From: Chitinophaga oryziterrae
Lineage (GTDB): Bacteria; Bacteroidota; Bacteroidia; Chitinophagales; Chitinophagaceae
Reading direction: 5' to 3'
NCBI RefSeq assembly: GCF_009758125.1
Contig: NZ_WRXO01000003.1
Span: forward strand, 496,001-560,000
DNA: 64,000 bases
The notes under the pieces were generated by a model. It was not told where the DNA came from. It did no database searches and saw only the letters and a list, made by a program, of their open reading frames with translations. A program made the translations under genes and the position numbers. Position 1 is the stretch's first letter. Each line of letters opens with the position of its first letter. This document shows, one piece after another, positions 35,601 through 43,692 of the stretch.

Positions 35601-36900
35601 CCACACTCACAATCACCACGCCCTGGTTAGCACCGGGAATTACATCTGCCGTGAATGCGCCGTTCGTTCCCGAATCAAAACCATTATCAAAAGCAATACT
35701 GTTGGTAGCGAGATATTGAGTACGGCCATCATTTGCCGCCACTGTCAGGTCTGCAACTTCCGGGACGATAAAGCTCAGGTCCTGAGAACTGGCAGTGGCA
35801 GCATTCATTCTGGCCTGCAGGCTGTCACGGATCAACGTGCTGTTATAGAAAGCTGTCATTACAGGCCGGTTCTGACCATCGTAGAAGCTTACCTGCCACT
35901 TGCCTTGTGCCTGCAAATTACCATCACGCGAAAAGGCCAGGCGATCCCGTACATCATACACTATTTCTGTAGGGTACAAAGTCCCCGGCATTCTTTTAAC
36001 GATCATTCTGCCACGCTCATCATAAGAGTATTGAAAGCAGAGTTCATTTACTTGTGTAGCCGATAGCACCCAGTTATTATTAAGCAATGCAACAGCCTTC
36101 GGCGTAATAACACAACGCAGGTTATTTAAATCATCATACACATAATAAGTACATAACCAGCCGCCGTGTCTCTCATCCGGGATATCAGATAACTGTACTT
36201 TTTTGAGCAGTGTTTTACCTTCGCGGTCTTTATACTCTACGACCTGCTTATCCCGTTCATCTTTGGTGATTGACTTAAATAAATCACCGGCGGCATAAGT
36301 ACTACTGCTGACAGGTATAGCCCCCTGCGTTGCTGCAATAGTCCATTTCCTGACTGAATCAGCAGCAGTATTGATAAGTGCTAATCCTTCAATAGTATGC
36401 CCGCCACCAGGCTGCCAGTTGCTACCAGTACTGCCTTTTTCAAGCATACGGTTCAATGGAGAGAATTCGATAAAGGATTGTTCAAAGGGACTGTTATCTT
36501 TTGCAATATTAGCAACAGTGCTCCCCGTATTATAGAATGCTGCCTGATTAGCATAGGCCGCTGTTCTTAAACTACCGGTTGCCCCATTATTAATATCCGC
36601 GTAAGGAAGAAACTTTTTAATCTCCCTGCCAAAACCATCATACTCAATCGGGATAATAATATCCTTCTGATCAACGGTGATCTGCGTTTGTATAGTTTGC
36701 ACAGGACGCCCCAGGCCGTCAAAATAGGAAACTGTCTGCTGACGGCCGGTAGGCGTCAACGCATCCACCTGTGCCTGCGTAGTAATCCCACTTGTTTTTA
36801 CCTCATTTTTAATAATATAATTTCGATCCGTACTAACCTGCCCGAATGCCCATATGGGAACAAGTGATACAGGTAATATATAAAGTAATAACTTTTTCAT
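32689..36900 (-). CDS. RHS-repeat polymorphic toxin (DUF6443 N-terminus)
   Basis: About 1403 residues from ATG 36900 (MKKLLLYILP; signal ends WAFGQ); the longer upstream start is unlikely. The N-terminal DUF6443-like domain (YFDGLGRPVQTIQTQIT, IEYDGFGREIKKFLPY) precedes many RHS/YD repeats (YDAAGTKLRKTV, YDANGNILSMKQ). The RHS core closes with ELYDFNARTYDQQIGRFIQIDPL and the cleavage-type NNPVRYNDPDGKCP. The last ~170 residues differ: a hydrophobic stretch (VVIVVEAVEIGLDLYTAYKIG), then a Lys-rich tail with HGGGKNAQHANQKAR and GENHNQKHKGN. Nuclease activity is plausible but unproven. The shell would encapsulate the tail for release against competitors. Confidence 0.87.
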   Translation of the reverse strand: MKKLLLYILPVSLVPIWAFGQVSTDRNYIIKNEVKTSGITTQAQVDALTPTGRQQTVSYFDGLGRPVQTIQTQITVDQKDIIIPIEYDGFGREIKKFLPYADINNGATGSLRTAAYANQAAFYNTGSTVANIAKDNSPFEQSFIEFSPLNRMLEKGSTGSNWQPGGGHTIEGLALINTAADSVRKWTIAATQGAIPVSSSTYAAGDLFKSITKDERDKQVVEYKDREGKTLLKKVQLSDIPDERHGGWLCTYYVYDDLNNLRCVITPKAVALLNNNWVLSATQVNELCFQYSYDERGRMIVKRMPGTLYPTEIVYDVRDRLAFSRDGNLQAQGKWQVSFYDGQNRPVMTAFYNSTLIRDSLQARMNAATASSQDLSFIVPEVADLTVAANDGRTQYLATNSIAFDNGFDSGTNGAFTADVIPGANQGVVIVSVANPLPGLVATDLYPLTYTFYDDYTFNGAQPALTGDFTKPQAGANLNAVTVTKSNHVRGLTTGTKIRVLGTEKWLTSTSYYDDDNHVIQVIADNNCGGEDVVTNLYDFQGKLLSSYMRQRNPQSAATPETKILTMTQYDAGNRVVKITRQLNDDGVNNTIVQNTYNALGQLVNKTLGNNLDSLHQDYNIRGWLTGVNRDYVKGTGNNYFGYELSYDQTTSVVSGASYTNTQYNGNISGTIWRSVGDGAKRKYDYTYDNANRLLAGGFTQQNGSAWNTSAGIDFSVSNLQYDANGNILSMKQKGKLGVTSTTIDSLTYTYMNTGTSNKLEKVADANTVDNHLGDFKDSVNTIDYAYDSNGNLTKDLNKRITAITYNHLNLPESITIPGKGSITYQYDAAGTKLRKTVVDNTVSPSKTTVTDYLGAAVFEQDTLMFLGHEEGRIRAVYKTGRPISYAYDFFEKDHLGNVRMVLGTKSDTAYYTATMETAASGVENALFSNIDLTRTAISGITPAYPTDNTTNPNAYVAKTNASSGGQKIGPSLVLRVMAGDTIQINATGVYNSTAANTSIATQPDMVSAILNAFSGSGISDGIHGAFGIGSAISTGLTPGVFNSLKQIDTSQNLSTKPKAYLNFALFDDLFALVNENSGIRQIQGSPNVLQPLSVPRMVIKKTGFLYIYCSNESGSDVFFDNLVVVHNGGPVLEETHYYPFGLAMAGISNHALKGLNYPENKKGYNGNELQSKEFGDGSGLELYDFNARTYDQQIGRFIQIDPLIESGNQEMLTPYQFSYNNPVRYNDPDGKCPLCVVIVVEAVEIGLDLYTAYKIGKTAVATVSVVQESAINGFQPGNGMSTPVTKDNTTVVKGAPPAKVQGSITDLPFPIPGLLLAKSKDNKSEAEQHGGGKNAQHANQKAREVAQQKYEAAKKERDEMRSKPNKTKEEKKELKKMEKNVKHEKNNMDETGENHNQKHKGN

Positions 36901-37386
36901 GTAGAGATTCATTTGGGGATTATAGAACAGGACCGGCACAATGTCGCCGTATGCCTGATCATTATAGCGGATATCATGTGCCTCCAATATGATTATAAGA
37001 GATCTGTTTTGTAGGTTACTTTTTAATATTACAGTAATTCATTGAGGTTGATATTTGATCATTCAAAGAAGATATTTATCATGTTGCGAACTTAGATTGG
37101 AAATGCGCAGTCTATCTGCGCAAGAAGAAAAATAGCTAAAGGATAGAAAAGAATAATATCATTTTTTCTACAATATTTTATCGTTTTGCATATACCTGCA
37201 ATGCAAAAATTCGTATTTCCACATTTTTAAAGGCATAGTCCACGGAAGAGAGATTATTCTAAATAATTTAAGTACATTCATTTAGCCCTAATGTAGCATT
37301 AGTTTCCACCAGGACTTAGTAGAACAATCAACAATCTAATTTTAGTTAAGCCTCAGTTTTTGTTAATCAATTAAAATTTAATCGCG
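36901..37386. other. Divergent promoter region with a TGCGCAG hairpin
   Basis: 486 bases between the divergent RHS and S8 peptidase genes. TGCGCAG (37104-37110) and CTGCGCA (37116-37122) form a perfect seven-base inverted repeat with a five-base loop, which could be a regulator site. The rest is A/T rich. The 5' extension of the RHS frame to 36987 has no signal peptide of its own and is not taken as coding. Confidence 0.4.
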
Positions 37387-38889
37387 ATGAGTACAAATCG
37401 ACTATTGCATTGTGCATTACCACTTATGATGTTGTTCATTGTAACCGCATGCCAGAAAGACCAGAAACTTATTAATGTGCGGAATGCCTCCCTGAGCCGT
37501 ACGCAGCAAGACAGGCAGTTCCTTATTATTGCCAAAGAAGGCGTTAAATTAGACGCCATCTCTGAAAGCCTTACACAATTAGGGGTTAAGAAATTTAAAC
37601 TGAAAGAAGCTATCCAGGAATTAGGCCTGATCCGTGTGCAGACACCGGACCCTTCTTTCCCTGATAAAGCAAGAAAAATTGCAGATGTAGAGTCTGTTGT
37701 AGTAGACGTAGTGATGAACTTCCGCCTGCCTACCAAAACATTCCGCTCAGATCTTACTTATAAAGGTGGCAGTACACAATCTGCCAATGCTAAAGCCAGC
37801 GCCGCAGCAGTAAGTAATCCTTACAGCTTCCTGCAATGGGGCCTGCAATCAGTAAAGGCTCCGGAAGCCTGGCAGAAAGGCTACAAAGGTAATGGCGCCA
37901 AAGTAGCTGTACTGGATGGCGGCTTCCTGCTGAACGAGCCGGATATCGCTCCTAACATCATTTTAAGCCACAGCTTTGTAGAAGGCGAAGAGGTGCAGTA
38001 TCACGGAGCAGCAGGTTTCAGTCATGGTTCTCATGTGGCTGGGACCATTGCCGCACTCGATGATGCCTATGGCGTAGTAGGAGTTGCTCCTGCAGCAAAA
38101 CTGATCCTCGTAAAAGTATTGGGAGATGGAGGAAATGGTTCTTTCGGCAGCATCATCGACGGTATATTCTACGCAGTTAACCATGATGCAAACGTAATTA
38201 ATATGAGTCTTGGCGGAGAACTGCCACGTAAAACTTACACCGATGATAATGGTACCCCGGACGATCCTTCCGACGATTATGTAGTAGAGTATAACAAAGA
38301 CGTGAAAGACCTGATAAAAGCTATCAACAGGGCAACATTATGGGCTACGCTCAACGGTACTACTGTAGTAGCTGCTGCTGGTAATGATGCCTATAACTAT
38401 GATCAGGAAAAGAGATTTATCACTTATCCTGCTGCTGCATTAGGTGTATTGTCTATTTCCTCTAATGGCCCGCTGGGCTGGGGTATCAACCAGGATACTA
38501 CTTTATATGTGCCTTCTATCTTTACCAACTACGGTAAGGCGTTTATTTCCTATGGCGCTCCGGGTGGTAACTACGCTATTCCTATCAATACGACCGTAGT
38601 AAATGTTGGTGGTATTGTTAACTATGAATACGTATTTGATTTCGTATTCAATATCGGGTACTGGGATGAGGCTTCCGATACTTACTATTACGGATGGGCA
38701 GCGGGTACCAGTATGGCGGCCCCTCATGCCACTGCTGTCATCGCATTGCTGTATGGTAAATACCCCAAGATAAATCCTTTACTGGTAGACCTTATATTAA
38801 GACAATCTTCCAGTGATTATGGCGCTCATGGTAAAGACGCTTATTTCGGAAACGGAGAAGTAAATGCCGGAAAAGCAGTTGGATTTTAA
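37387..38889 (+). CDS. S8 (subtilisin-family) serine protease, lipoprotein
   Basis: 500 residues; lipoprotein signal ending IVTAC then QKDQK. A propeptide-like region (residues ~35-130; QFLIIAKEGVKLDAIS) is followed by the catalytic domain with the triad Asp177 (AVLDGGF), His213 (FSHGSHVAG) and Ser442 (GTSMAAPHAT). The oxyanion Asn lies in AAAGNDAYNYD. It acts outside the cytoplasm, probably in protein turnover or processing. A terminator follows and overlaps the promoter of the HPP gene. Confidence 0.9.
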   Translation: MSTNRLLHCALPLMMLFIVTACQKDQKLINVRNASLSRTQQDRQFLIIAKEGVKLDAISESLTQLGVKKFKLKEAIQELGLIRVQTPDPSFPDKARKIADVESVVVDVVMNFRLPTKTFRSDLTYKGGSTQSANAKASAAAVSNPYSFLQWGLQSVKAPEAWQKGYKGNGAKVAVLDGGFLLNEPDIAPNIILSHSFVEGEEVQYHGAAGFSHGSHVAGTIAALDDAYGVVGVAPAAKLILVKVLGDGGNGSFGSIIDGIFYAVNHDANVINMSLGGELPRKTYTDDNGTPDDPSDDYVVEYNKDVKDLIKAINRATLWATLNGTTVVAAAGNDAYNYDQEKRFITYPAAALGVLSISSNGPLGWGINQDTTLYVPSIFTNYGKAFISYGAPGGNYAIPINTTVVNVGGIVNYEYVFDFVFNIGYWDEASDTYYYGWAAGTSMAAPHATAVIALLYGKYPKINPLLVDLILRQSSSDYGAHGKDAYFGNGEVNAGKAVGF

Positions 38890-38909
38890 TTAAACTATTT
38901 CTTAGAAGG

Positions 38910-38942
38910 GGTTGTCTGTTATAAACAGGCAACCTTTTTTTT
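38910..38942 (+). terminator. Terminator after the S8 protease gene
   Basis: Stem GGTTGTCTGTT / AACAGGCAACC with a short loop and a run of eight T. Confidence 0.88.
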
Positions 38943-38955
38943 ATTTCAGACTTCC

Positions 38956-38963
38956 TATCTTTG
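38956..38963 (+). promoter_or_regulatory. -7 promoter element for the HPP gene
   Basis: TATCTTTG matches the Bacteroidetes TAnnTTTG consensus, about 20 bases before the HPP start at 38983. It lies right after the upstream terminator's T-run. AGG directly before the ATG could act as a weak ribosome site. Confidence 0.45.
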
Positions 38964-38982
38964 CGGACCTAAATACAGCAGG

Positions 38983-39573
38983 ATGGGATTGAAGCGGAGT
39001 ATGCGCATCTCCAGATATATTATTTACAGAGAAACCCTGGTCGACAATAAAGAGCATCTGTGGTCATTCATAGGGTCGTTCACAGGCATCGGGCTGATAG
39101 CCTTTATCCAGAGTCATCTGTTGACGCACAATGATAACCTTTTCCTGATAGGTTCTTTTGGGGCTTCCTGTGTATTGGTATACGGAGCTATTGAAAGCCC
39201 GCTGGCACAACCACGCAACCTGCTGGGCGGCCATGTCGTGTCTGCGCTGATTGGCGTTACCGTTTTCAAAATATTCCCTGATATTATCTGGATAACAGCT
39301 CCGCTGGCTGTTTCTCTTTCTATCGTAATGATGCAGATCACCAAAACCTTACACCCTCCTGGTGGCGCCACCGCACTGATAGCTGTGATAGGTTCCGCAA
39401 AGGTGAAAAGTCTTGGTTATCTCTATGTTTTATCTCCCGTTCTATCCGGTGCAGTTATTCTATTACTGGTAGCACTTGTCTTTAATAATATCACCTCACA
39501 TAGAAAATATCCTGCAAAAAGGCCCGCCAGGGTAAAATTAGTTAGAAGAAGGTTTAAGGCGAAACGCGGATAA
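38983..39573 (+). CDS. HPP-family membrane protein
   Basis: The 196-residue protein has about four hydrophobic segments and the family signature LHPPGGATALIAVIG near residue 125, with FGASCVLVYGAIESPLAQPRNLLGGH before it. HPP proteins have been linked to nitrite transport in some organisms; here the role is not known. The Lys/Arg-rich C terminus is cytoplasmic. Its end overlaps the end of the convergent DUF308 gene by 36 bases. Confidence 0.88.
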   Translation: MGLKRSMRISRYIIYRETLVDNKEHLWSFIGSFTGIGLIAFIQSHLLTHNDNLFLIGSFGASCVLVYGAIESPLAQPRNLLGGHVVSALIGVTVFKIFPDIIWITAPLAVSLSIVMMQITKTLHPPGGATALIAVIGSAKVKSLGYLYVLSPVLSGAVILLLVALVFNNITSHRKYPAKRPARVKLVRRRFKAKRG

Positions 39574-40065
39574 CAGGTAATAGAATGCGCCAAATGCTGC
39601 ATATCCGGCCAGACTGGTAATTCCCATCTTAGGATCATGTGCAAGAATGATAAAGGAACTTCCACCGATAATTGACTGTCCTCCACTGATGATCATAGGC
39701 CATTGTCCACCCAGTTCTTTACGGCGTCTCAGCGCTAATATCAACTGAATCAGACCGGTTAGTATCGCCCATATGCCAAATACGATCAGCGCTTCGGGAA
39801 CACCGTGCTGTAATGCCAATGCTACTGCGATAGTAGTAATTGTACTGATAACAGCGTTGATATACTGAGGCGTTTTTGATGAAGGCCCTTTGTTGGCGCG
39901 GATATCCAGAAAAGTGCCGAATACGTCCCAGGCAGGATAGATGATGAGGAGAATGCTGGCCATTGTGAAGTTGGATGCAGCAAAAATGGCTATTAAGATG
40001 ACCCATATCACAGAAAATGCAGCACGGGTGAAATAGAGTTTGCGTAAAGCAGCAGAAAGAGTCAT
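39538..40065 (-). CDS. DUF308/HdeD-like membrane protein
   Basis: 175 residues with six hydrophobic segments in the pattern of DUF308 (HdeD) proteins (FGIWAILTGLIQLILALRRRKELGGQW, GAFYYLLSAFRLK). HdeD-type proteins are linked to acid stress in enterobacteria; this is only a family label here. Convergent and partly overlapping with the HPP gene. Its upstream region (40066-40262) has no clear gene. Confidence 0.78.
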   Translation of the reverse strand: MTLSAALRKLYFTRAAFSVIWVILIAIFAASNFTMASILLIIYPAWDVFGTFLDIRANKGPSSKTPQYINAVISTITTIAVALALQHGVPEALIVFGIWAILTGLIQLILALRRRKELGGQWPMIISGGQSIIGGSSFIILAHDPKMGITSLAGYAAFGAFYYLLSAFRLKPSSN

Positions 40066-40262
40066 GGTCTTTAAGTTTTTTGTTAAAACAAAAGTCTGTA
40101 CAAATAACTACAGAGATTTTAACCCAGGTTAATATTGCAATAAATAATAACCCTGCTTTTTACTACCATTATAAAGACCTGTATGAGATACGTAAAAAGT
40201 GTAGATAAGTTCAGGATAATAAGGACAGAGATATAGAGATCCGAACGATCTCTATTATCAGA

Positions 40263-40544
40263 CTATATCTTCTGAAAATCATTAGAAGCTATCAGATACC
40301 ATTCTCCATCCAGTTCCAGTACATCACCCGGGGCCACAGAGCGGGTACCATTGGCAACAACTGCTTCAGGACGTACTTCGGGGAGTTCTGTCCAGGGAAG
40401 ATCTGAGTTCTGGCATAGTTCGAAGGCTGCTCTAAGGTCAGCAACTTCCACATCAGCAATGTGCTGAAGGTTCTCCACCTTTATTGTTTCGCTGGTCATG
40501 GGAGAGGCCAGTGTATAATCGGGGTTGAAATAGACTCTTACCAT
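40263..40544 (-). CDS. Small conserved-looking cytoplasmic protein
   Basis: 93 residues, soluble. It opens MVRVYFNPDYTLAS and holds FELCQNSDLPWTELPEVRP and ANGTRSVAPGDVLELDGEWYLIA. The RSxxxGDVL stretch resembles segments found in small YodL-like or plasmid-borne proteins, but no family is certain. It stands alone ahead of a REP-like cluster. Confidence 0.6.
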   Translation of the reverse strand: MVRVYFNPDYTLASPMTSETIKVENLQHIADVEVADLRAAFELCQNSDLPWTELPEVRPEAVVANGTRSVAPGDVLELDGEWYLIASNDFQKI

Positions 40545-40596
40545 GATATTCAGGCAGCAAAAATAAGACCATTGTATTCAATGTCGTTTTAGTTAA

Positions 40597-40749
40597 GCTC
40601 CGTTAGGAGCGACGTGTTTGTAGAAGACAGATAAGATAACAAAACAGAGACTCCGTAGGAGTCCCCTAAGATCAGCCATCAAGGGGACTACGGAGTCTGT
40701 TAAAGAGGATATAAATATTGCTACAAACACGGGGCTCCTAACGGAGCCT
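40597..40749. repeat. REP-like palindromic cluster
   Basis: A ~150-base inverted arrangement. GCTCCGTTAGGAGC followed by GTGTTTGTAG (40597-40622) is mirrored by CTACAAACACGGGGCTCC and CTAACGGAGC (to 40749). Between them lie GACTCCGTAGGAGTCCCC (40649-40666) and GGGGACTACGGAGTC (40683-40697). The same CTACAAACA-GGGGCTCC motif recurs inverted at 54633-54728, so it is a dispersed element. Such palindromes in Bacteroidetes are often mobilised by RAYT-type transposases; none is in this window. Confidence 0.8.
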
Positions 40750-40824
40750 ATCGTGTTTTGTTATATATACAGCGCTTATCTAAACGATATTGTATTGTAT
40801 TAGTAAATTTTGTAAGTTCGATAG

Positions 40825-41898
40825 ATGCAAAGGATTTTAGTTTTACTGTTTTTCTGCCTGCCATTGGCAGCTGCTGCACAGCAAGCCGTTATTAAAAGTA
40901 ATGATAGCCATATTCACTATGTGGGAAGGGTGGCGGTAAAAGAGGATGCTGCTGAATTAACATGGACAGGCACCGCTGTGAAGATAAATTTTAACGGCAC
41001 TGGTGTGAAAGCTATTTTAAAAGATGAAAAGGGAGAGAATACCTTTAACGTGATCGTGGATAATAAAGTAGTAACGGTTATTCATCCCGATAGCAGCAGA
41101 CAGTCATATACCCTGGTGAGTGGCCTGCCAGCCGGTAAACATAGCCTGGAACTGTTCAAAAGAACAGAGTGGGCGATGGGCAAAACCTGGTTTTACGGGT
41201 TCTCCCTGGAGGGAAATACCAGTATACTGGCGGCTCCTGCCATCAAAAAAAGAAAGATCGAGTTTTATGGTAATTCTATTACCTGCGGATATGCGGTAGA
41301 GGATACTACAGGTAAGGACAGGGGAACAGCCCCTTACGAAAACGGATATATCAGTTATGCCGCTATTACGGCCAGACACTTTGACGCAGAATATTATGCC
41401 ATCGTTAAAAGCGGAATAGGTGTACTGGTTAGCTGGTTCCCGTTAATCATGCCGGAAATGTATGATAGACTGGACCCTGACGATGCGAACAGTAAATGGG
41501 ATTTTTCCAGGTATACCCCGGACCTGGTCGTGATCAACCTTTTCCAGAACGATGCCTGGCTGGTCATGAAGCCCGAACATGAACAGTTTAAAGCCCGTTT
41601 CGGAGAGAAAGCTCCTGGTGCAGCGCAGATCATCGTCGCTTACCGTAACCTCGTTAGATCCATCCGGACGAAATATCCAAAGGCAGCTATTATCTGTGCC
41701 TTAGGGAGCATGGACGCTGCAAAGAAAGACGCTCCCTGGTACGGCTATATCCAACAGGCAGTAGCCGGATTAAAGGATAAACGCATCTACACACATTCCT
41801 TTGGTTTTAAAGGAACTGGCGGGCATCCCAGCGCAGCAGAACAGGTGGCCATGTCAAAAGATCTGATCCGTTTCATCGATCAGAAAATAAAATGGTAG
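40825..41898 (+). CDS. CE2-type SGNH esterase
   Basis: 357 residues with a signal peptide (…AAAAQ). An N-terminal beta-sandwich (residues ~20-135) precedes the SGNH catalytic domain. Its blocks are EFYGNSITCG (nucleophile Ser), NLFQND and GHPSAAEQ with the catalytic His. This two-domain layout is that of family 2 carbohydrate esterases, which remove acetyl groups from xylan, mannan or glucomannan. The small lipoprotein gene that follows is ten bases away and probably co-transcribed. Confidence 0.88.
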   Translation: MQRILVLLFFCLPLAAAAQQAVIKSNDSHIHYVGRVAVKEDAAELTWTGTAVKINFNGTGVKAILKDEKGENTFNVIVDNKVVTVIHPDSSRQSYTLVSGLPAGKHSLELFKRTEWAMGKTWFYGFSLEGNTSILAAPAIKKRKIEFYGNSITCGYAVEDTTGKDRGTAPYENGYISYAAITARHFDAEYYAIVKSGIGVLVSWFPLIMPEMYDRLDPDDANSKWDFSRYTPDLVVINLFQNDAWLVMKPEHEQFKARFGEKAPGAAQIIVAYRNLVRSIRTKYPKAAIICALGSMDAAKKDAPWYGYIQQAVAGLKDKRIYTHSFGFKGTGGHPSAAEQVAMSKDLIRFIDQKIKW

Positions 41899-41907
41899 TT
41901 TCGCAAG

Positions 41908-42234
41908 GTGAAAAATGTCTTTTTATTTTTATTGCTGATAACGATGTTTTCCTGTACTGGCGCTACGCCACAGGAAAAGGCGGAGCATAGTGTGGAAATG
42001 TATATGCCTTCGTATTTAGACTTTCCTAAAAGCTACGAAGGCATTGAGTTTGAAAAACTGGAGAAAGACAGCCTTACAGGGAATGCCTGGCATATCAGTC
42101 ATATGTACCGCTCTAAAAATAAGAAAGGGGAGATCGCAGTAGCCCAGCGTGTATTCTTCCTGGATACTTTATTCCAGGTAAAGAAAGTAATGACGCTAAA
42201 AGAATACAGCGATCTTATTGCCCCCAAAGAATGA
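41908..42234 (+). CDS. Small lipoprotein of unknown function
   Basis: 108 residues from GTG 41908. The lipoprotein signal is MKNVFLFLLLITMFSC followed by TGATPQ. The mature part contains HISHMYRSKNKKGEIAVAQRVFFLD and has no recognised domain. It follows the CE2 esterase closely and faces the end of msrA. Confidence 0.65.
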   Translation: MKNVFLFLLLITMFSCTGATPQEKAEHSVEMYMPSYLDFPKSYEGIEFEKLEKDSLTGNAWHISHMYRSKNKKGEIAVAQRVFFLDTLFQVKKVMTLKEYSDLIAPKE

Positions 42235-42873
42235 TCATTTAAAATTGCCCTTGAACGCCTGTTTGAATTCCAGAAACTCAGGAATAGATACATTACGTAC
42301 GTAAGAGTTATCCGGATGCAGGGAGATATATTCCTGGTGATATTTCTCTGCCGGATAAAACTTTGTAAAAGGCGTTACTTCCGTTACGATCGGATCATGG
42401 TATTTCTTTGCATCCGTTAACCTTTTTATCTCTGCTTCAATCACCTGTTTTTCCCTTTCATTACGGTAGAACGCAATGGAACGGTATTCCGTACCTACAT
42501 CGTTTCCCTGATGGTTTAGCTGGGTAGGGTCCTGACTGGCAAAAAAGGCTGCCACCAGGGTAGGGTAGGATATCTTGGTAGAATCATAATATACCTGTAC
42601 AGTTTCAGCATGCCCGGTCCCTCCGCTGGCTACCGTTTCATAATCAGGATCGGTATAATTGCCGCCGGCATAACCCGACACTGCGTCCCGTACCCCGACC
42701 AGGCTCTGGAACACCAGTTCCGAATGCCAGAAACAACCCTCTGCAAATGTTGCAACTGCTTCATTTTTAGCATGTTTTACGTTATGATCACCCACCGGTA
42801 TCTTAAAATTCTGGCTCTGAGAAGGCCCACAGGCACTACACATCGCCACTATCAGCATTAAGTAGATCTTCAT
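42235..42873 (-). CDS. msrA: Extracytoplasmic peptide-methionine (S)-S-oxide reductase
   Basis: 212 residues. The N terminus MKIYLMLIVAMCSAC then GPSQS suggests a lipoprotein. The active-site Cys lies in AEGCFWHSE, and the family blocks SGYAGGNYTDPDYETVASGGTGHAE and DVGTEYRSIAFY are intact. The mature part has only that one Cys, so there is no visible resolving Cys. It reduces methionine-S-sulfoxide in envelope proteins. msrB lies four bases upstream on the same strand, so the two form an operon. Confidence 0.92.
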   Translation of the reverse strand: MKIYLMLIVAMCSACGPSQSQNFKIPVGDHNVKHAKNEAVATFAEGCFWHSELVFQSLVGVRDAVSGYAGGNYTDPDYETVASGGTGHAETVQVYYDSTKISYPTLVAAFFASQDPTQLNHQGNDVGTEYRSIAFYRNEREKQVIEAEIKRLTDAKKYHDPIVTEVTPFTKFYPAEKYHQEYISLHPDNSYVRNVSIPEFLEFKQAFKGNFK

Positions 42874-42877
42874 ATCA

Positions 42878-43402
42878 TTAATTTTTAGCGTTTACAGGAG
42901 CTTTGCCTCCTTCCGGAACAAAAATCAACGCACCTGAATTCAGGCAATAGCGTTTTCCGGTAGGGGCCGGTCCGTCATCAAATACATGGCCCAGGTGAGA
43001 GCCCGTTTTACTGTCTACCACTTCCCATCTCTCCATCCCGTCGGAGTCATCCAGTACCAGTCGCACTGCATCCGGGTCTATAGGCGCATAAAAGCTGGGC
43101 CATCCGGTACCGGAGTTGAATTTGGTGACAGAACTGAATACCGGTTGCAGGGAAGCAGCGGAGTAGTAAGTGCCTTTTTGGTAAAAATGGTCGTATTTCC
43201 CTGAAAAGGCCCGTTCAGTGCCCTTTTCCCTTAAAATATAGTACTGGTTCCCCGATAAACGGGCTTTCCACTCTTTCTCCGTGTACCGTACCGGGTAAAC
43301 CGTTTTGCTGTTCGCCTTTGGCGGATCTGGGTATTTCTCTTTAATCTGAGCATAGCAGCCACTGGAAATCAGTATAGCCATGATCATCAATCCAATTTTC
43401 AT
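42878..43402 (-). CDS. msrB: Extracytoplasmic peptide-methionine (R)-S-oxide reductase
   Basis: 174 residues, with an N-terminal lipoprotein-like signal (MAILISSGC). The core has [15 protein letters not shown] and the catalytic Cys in [11 protein letters not shown]. The CxxC zinc pair of many MsrB proteins is replaced ([15 protein letters not shown]), so this is the non-zinc form. The mature protein has only one Cys. It pairs with msrA to repair both diastereomers of oxidised methionine in the envelope. The promoter region upstream (43403-43692) is shared with the divergent unknown gene. Confidence 0.92.
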   Translation of the reverse strand: MKIGLMIMAILISSGCYAQIKEKYPDPPKANSKTVYPVRYTEKEWKARLSGNQYYILREKGTERAFSGKYDHFYQKGTYYSAASLQPVFSSVTKFNSGTGWPSFYAPIDPDAVRLVLDDSDGMERWEVVDSKTGSHLGHVFDDGPAPTGKRYCLNSGALIFVPEGGKAPVNAKN

Positions 43403-43692
43403 AATAAATGTTTTAGATGTGATTATTTGCGTAGATCAGGGAGGCTTTAATTCTACGTTAAAGGTCATAACTATGACAGAGAAAGGTATCACGGAAGTAT
43501 AACAATTGATTTAAAAGGTGTAAGTTTGCAGACTTCCCATTAGATTACTAACATTACTCCCATTAAATAACTTATTGTAAAACAAGCAATTGTATCTGCT
43601 ATGCGGTCGCGTGCACGGAATTCCACGGATTTCTCTGCCAGCCTCAGCAAACAGGCAGAATGAACTATGTAAGAATTTAATCAGATAAATAT

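Noticed and set aside
37371..37736. 121-codon minus-strand frame opposite the S8 protease
   Set aside because: It lies entirely opposite the protease's signal and propeptide region, so it is a shadow frame.
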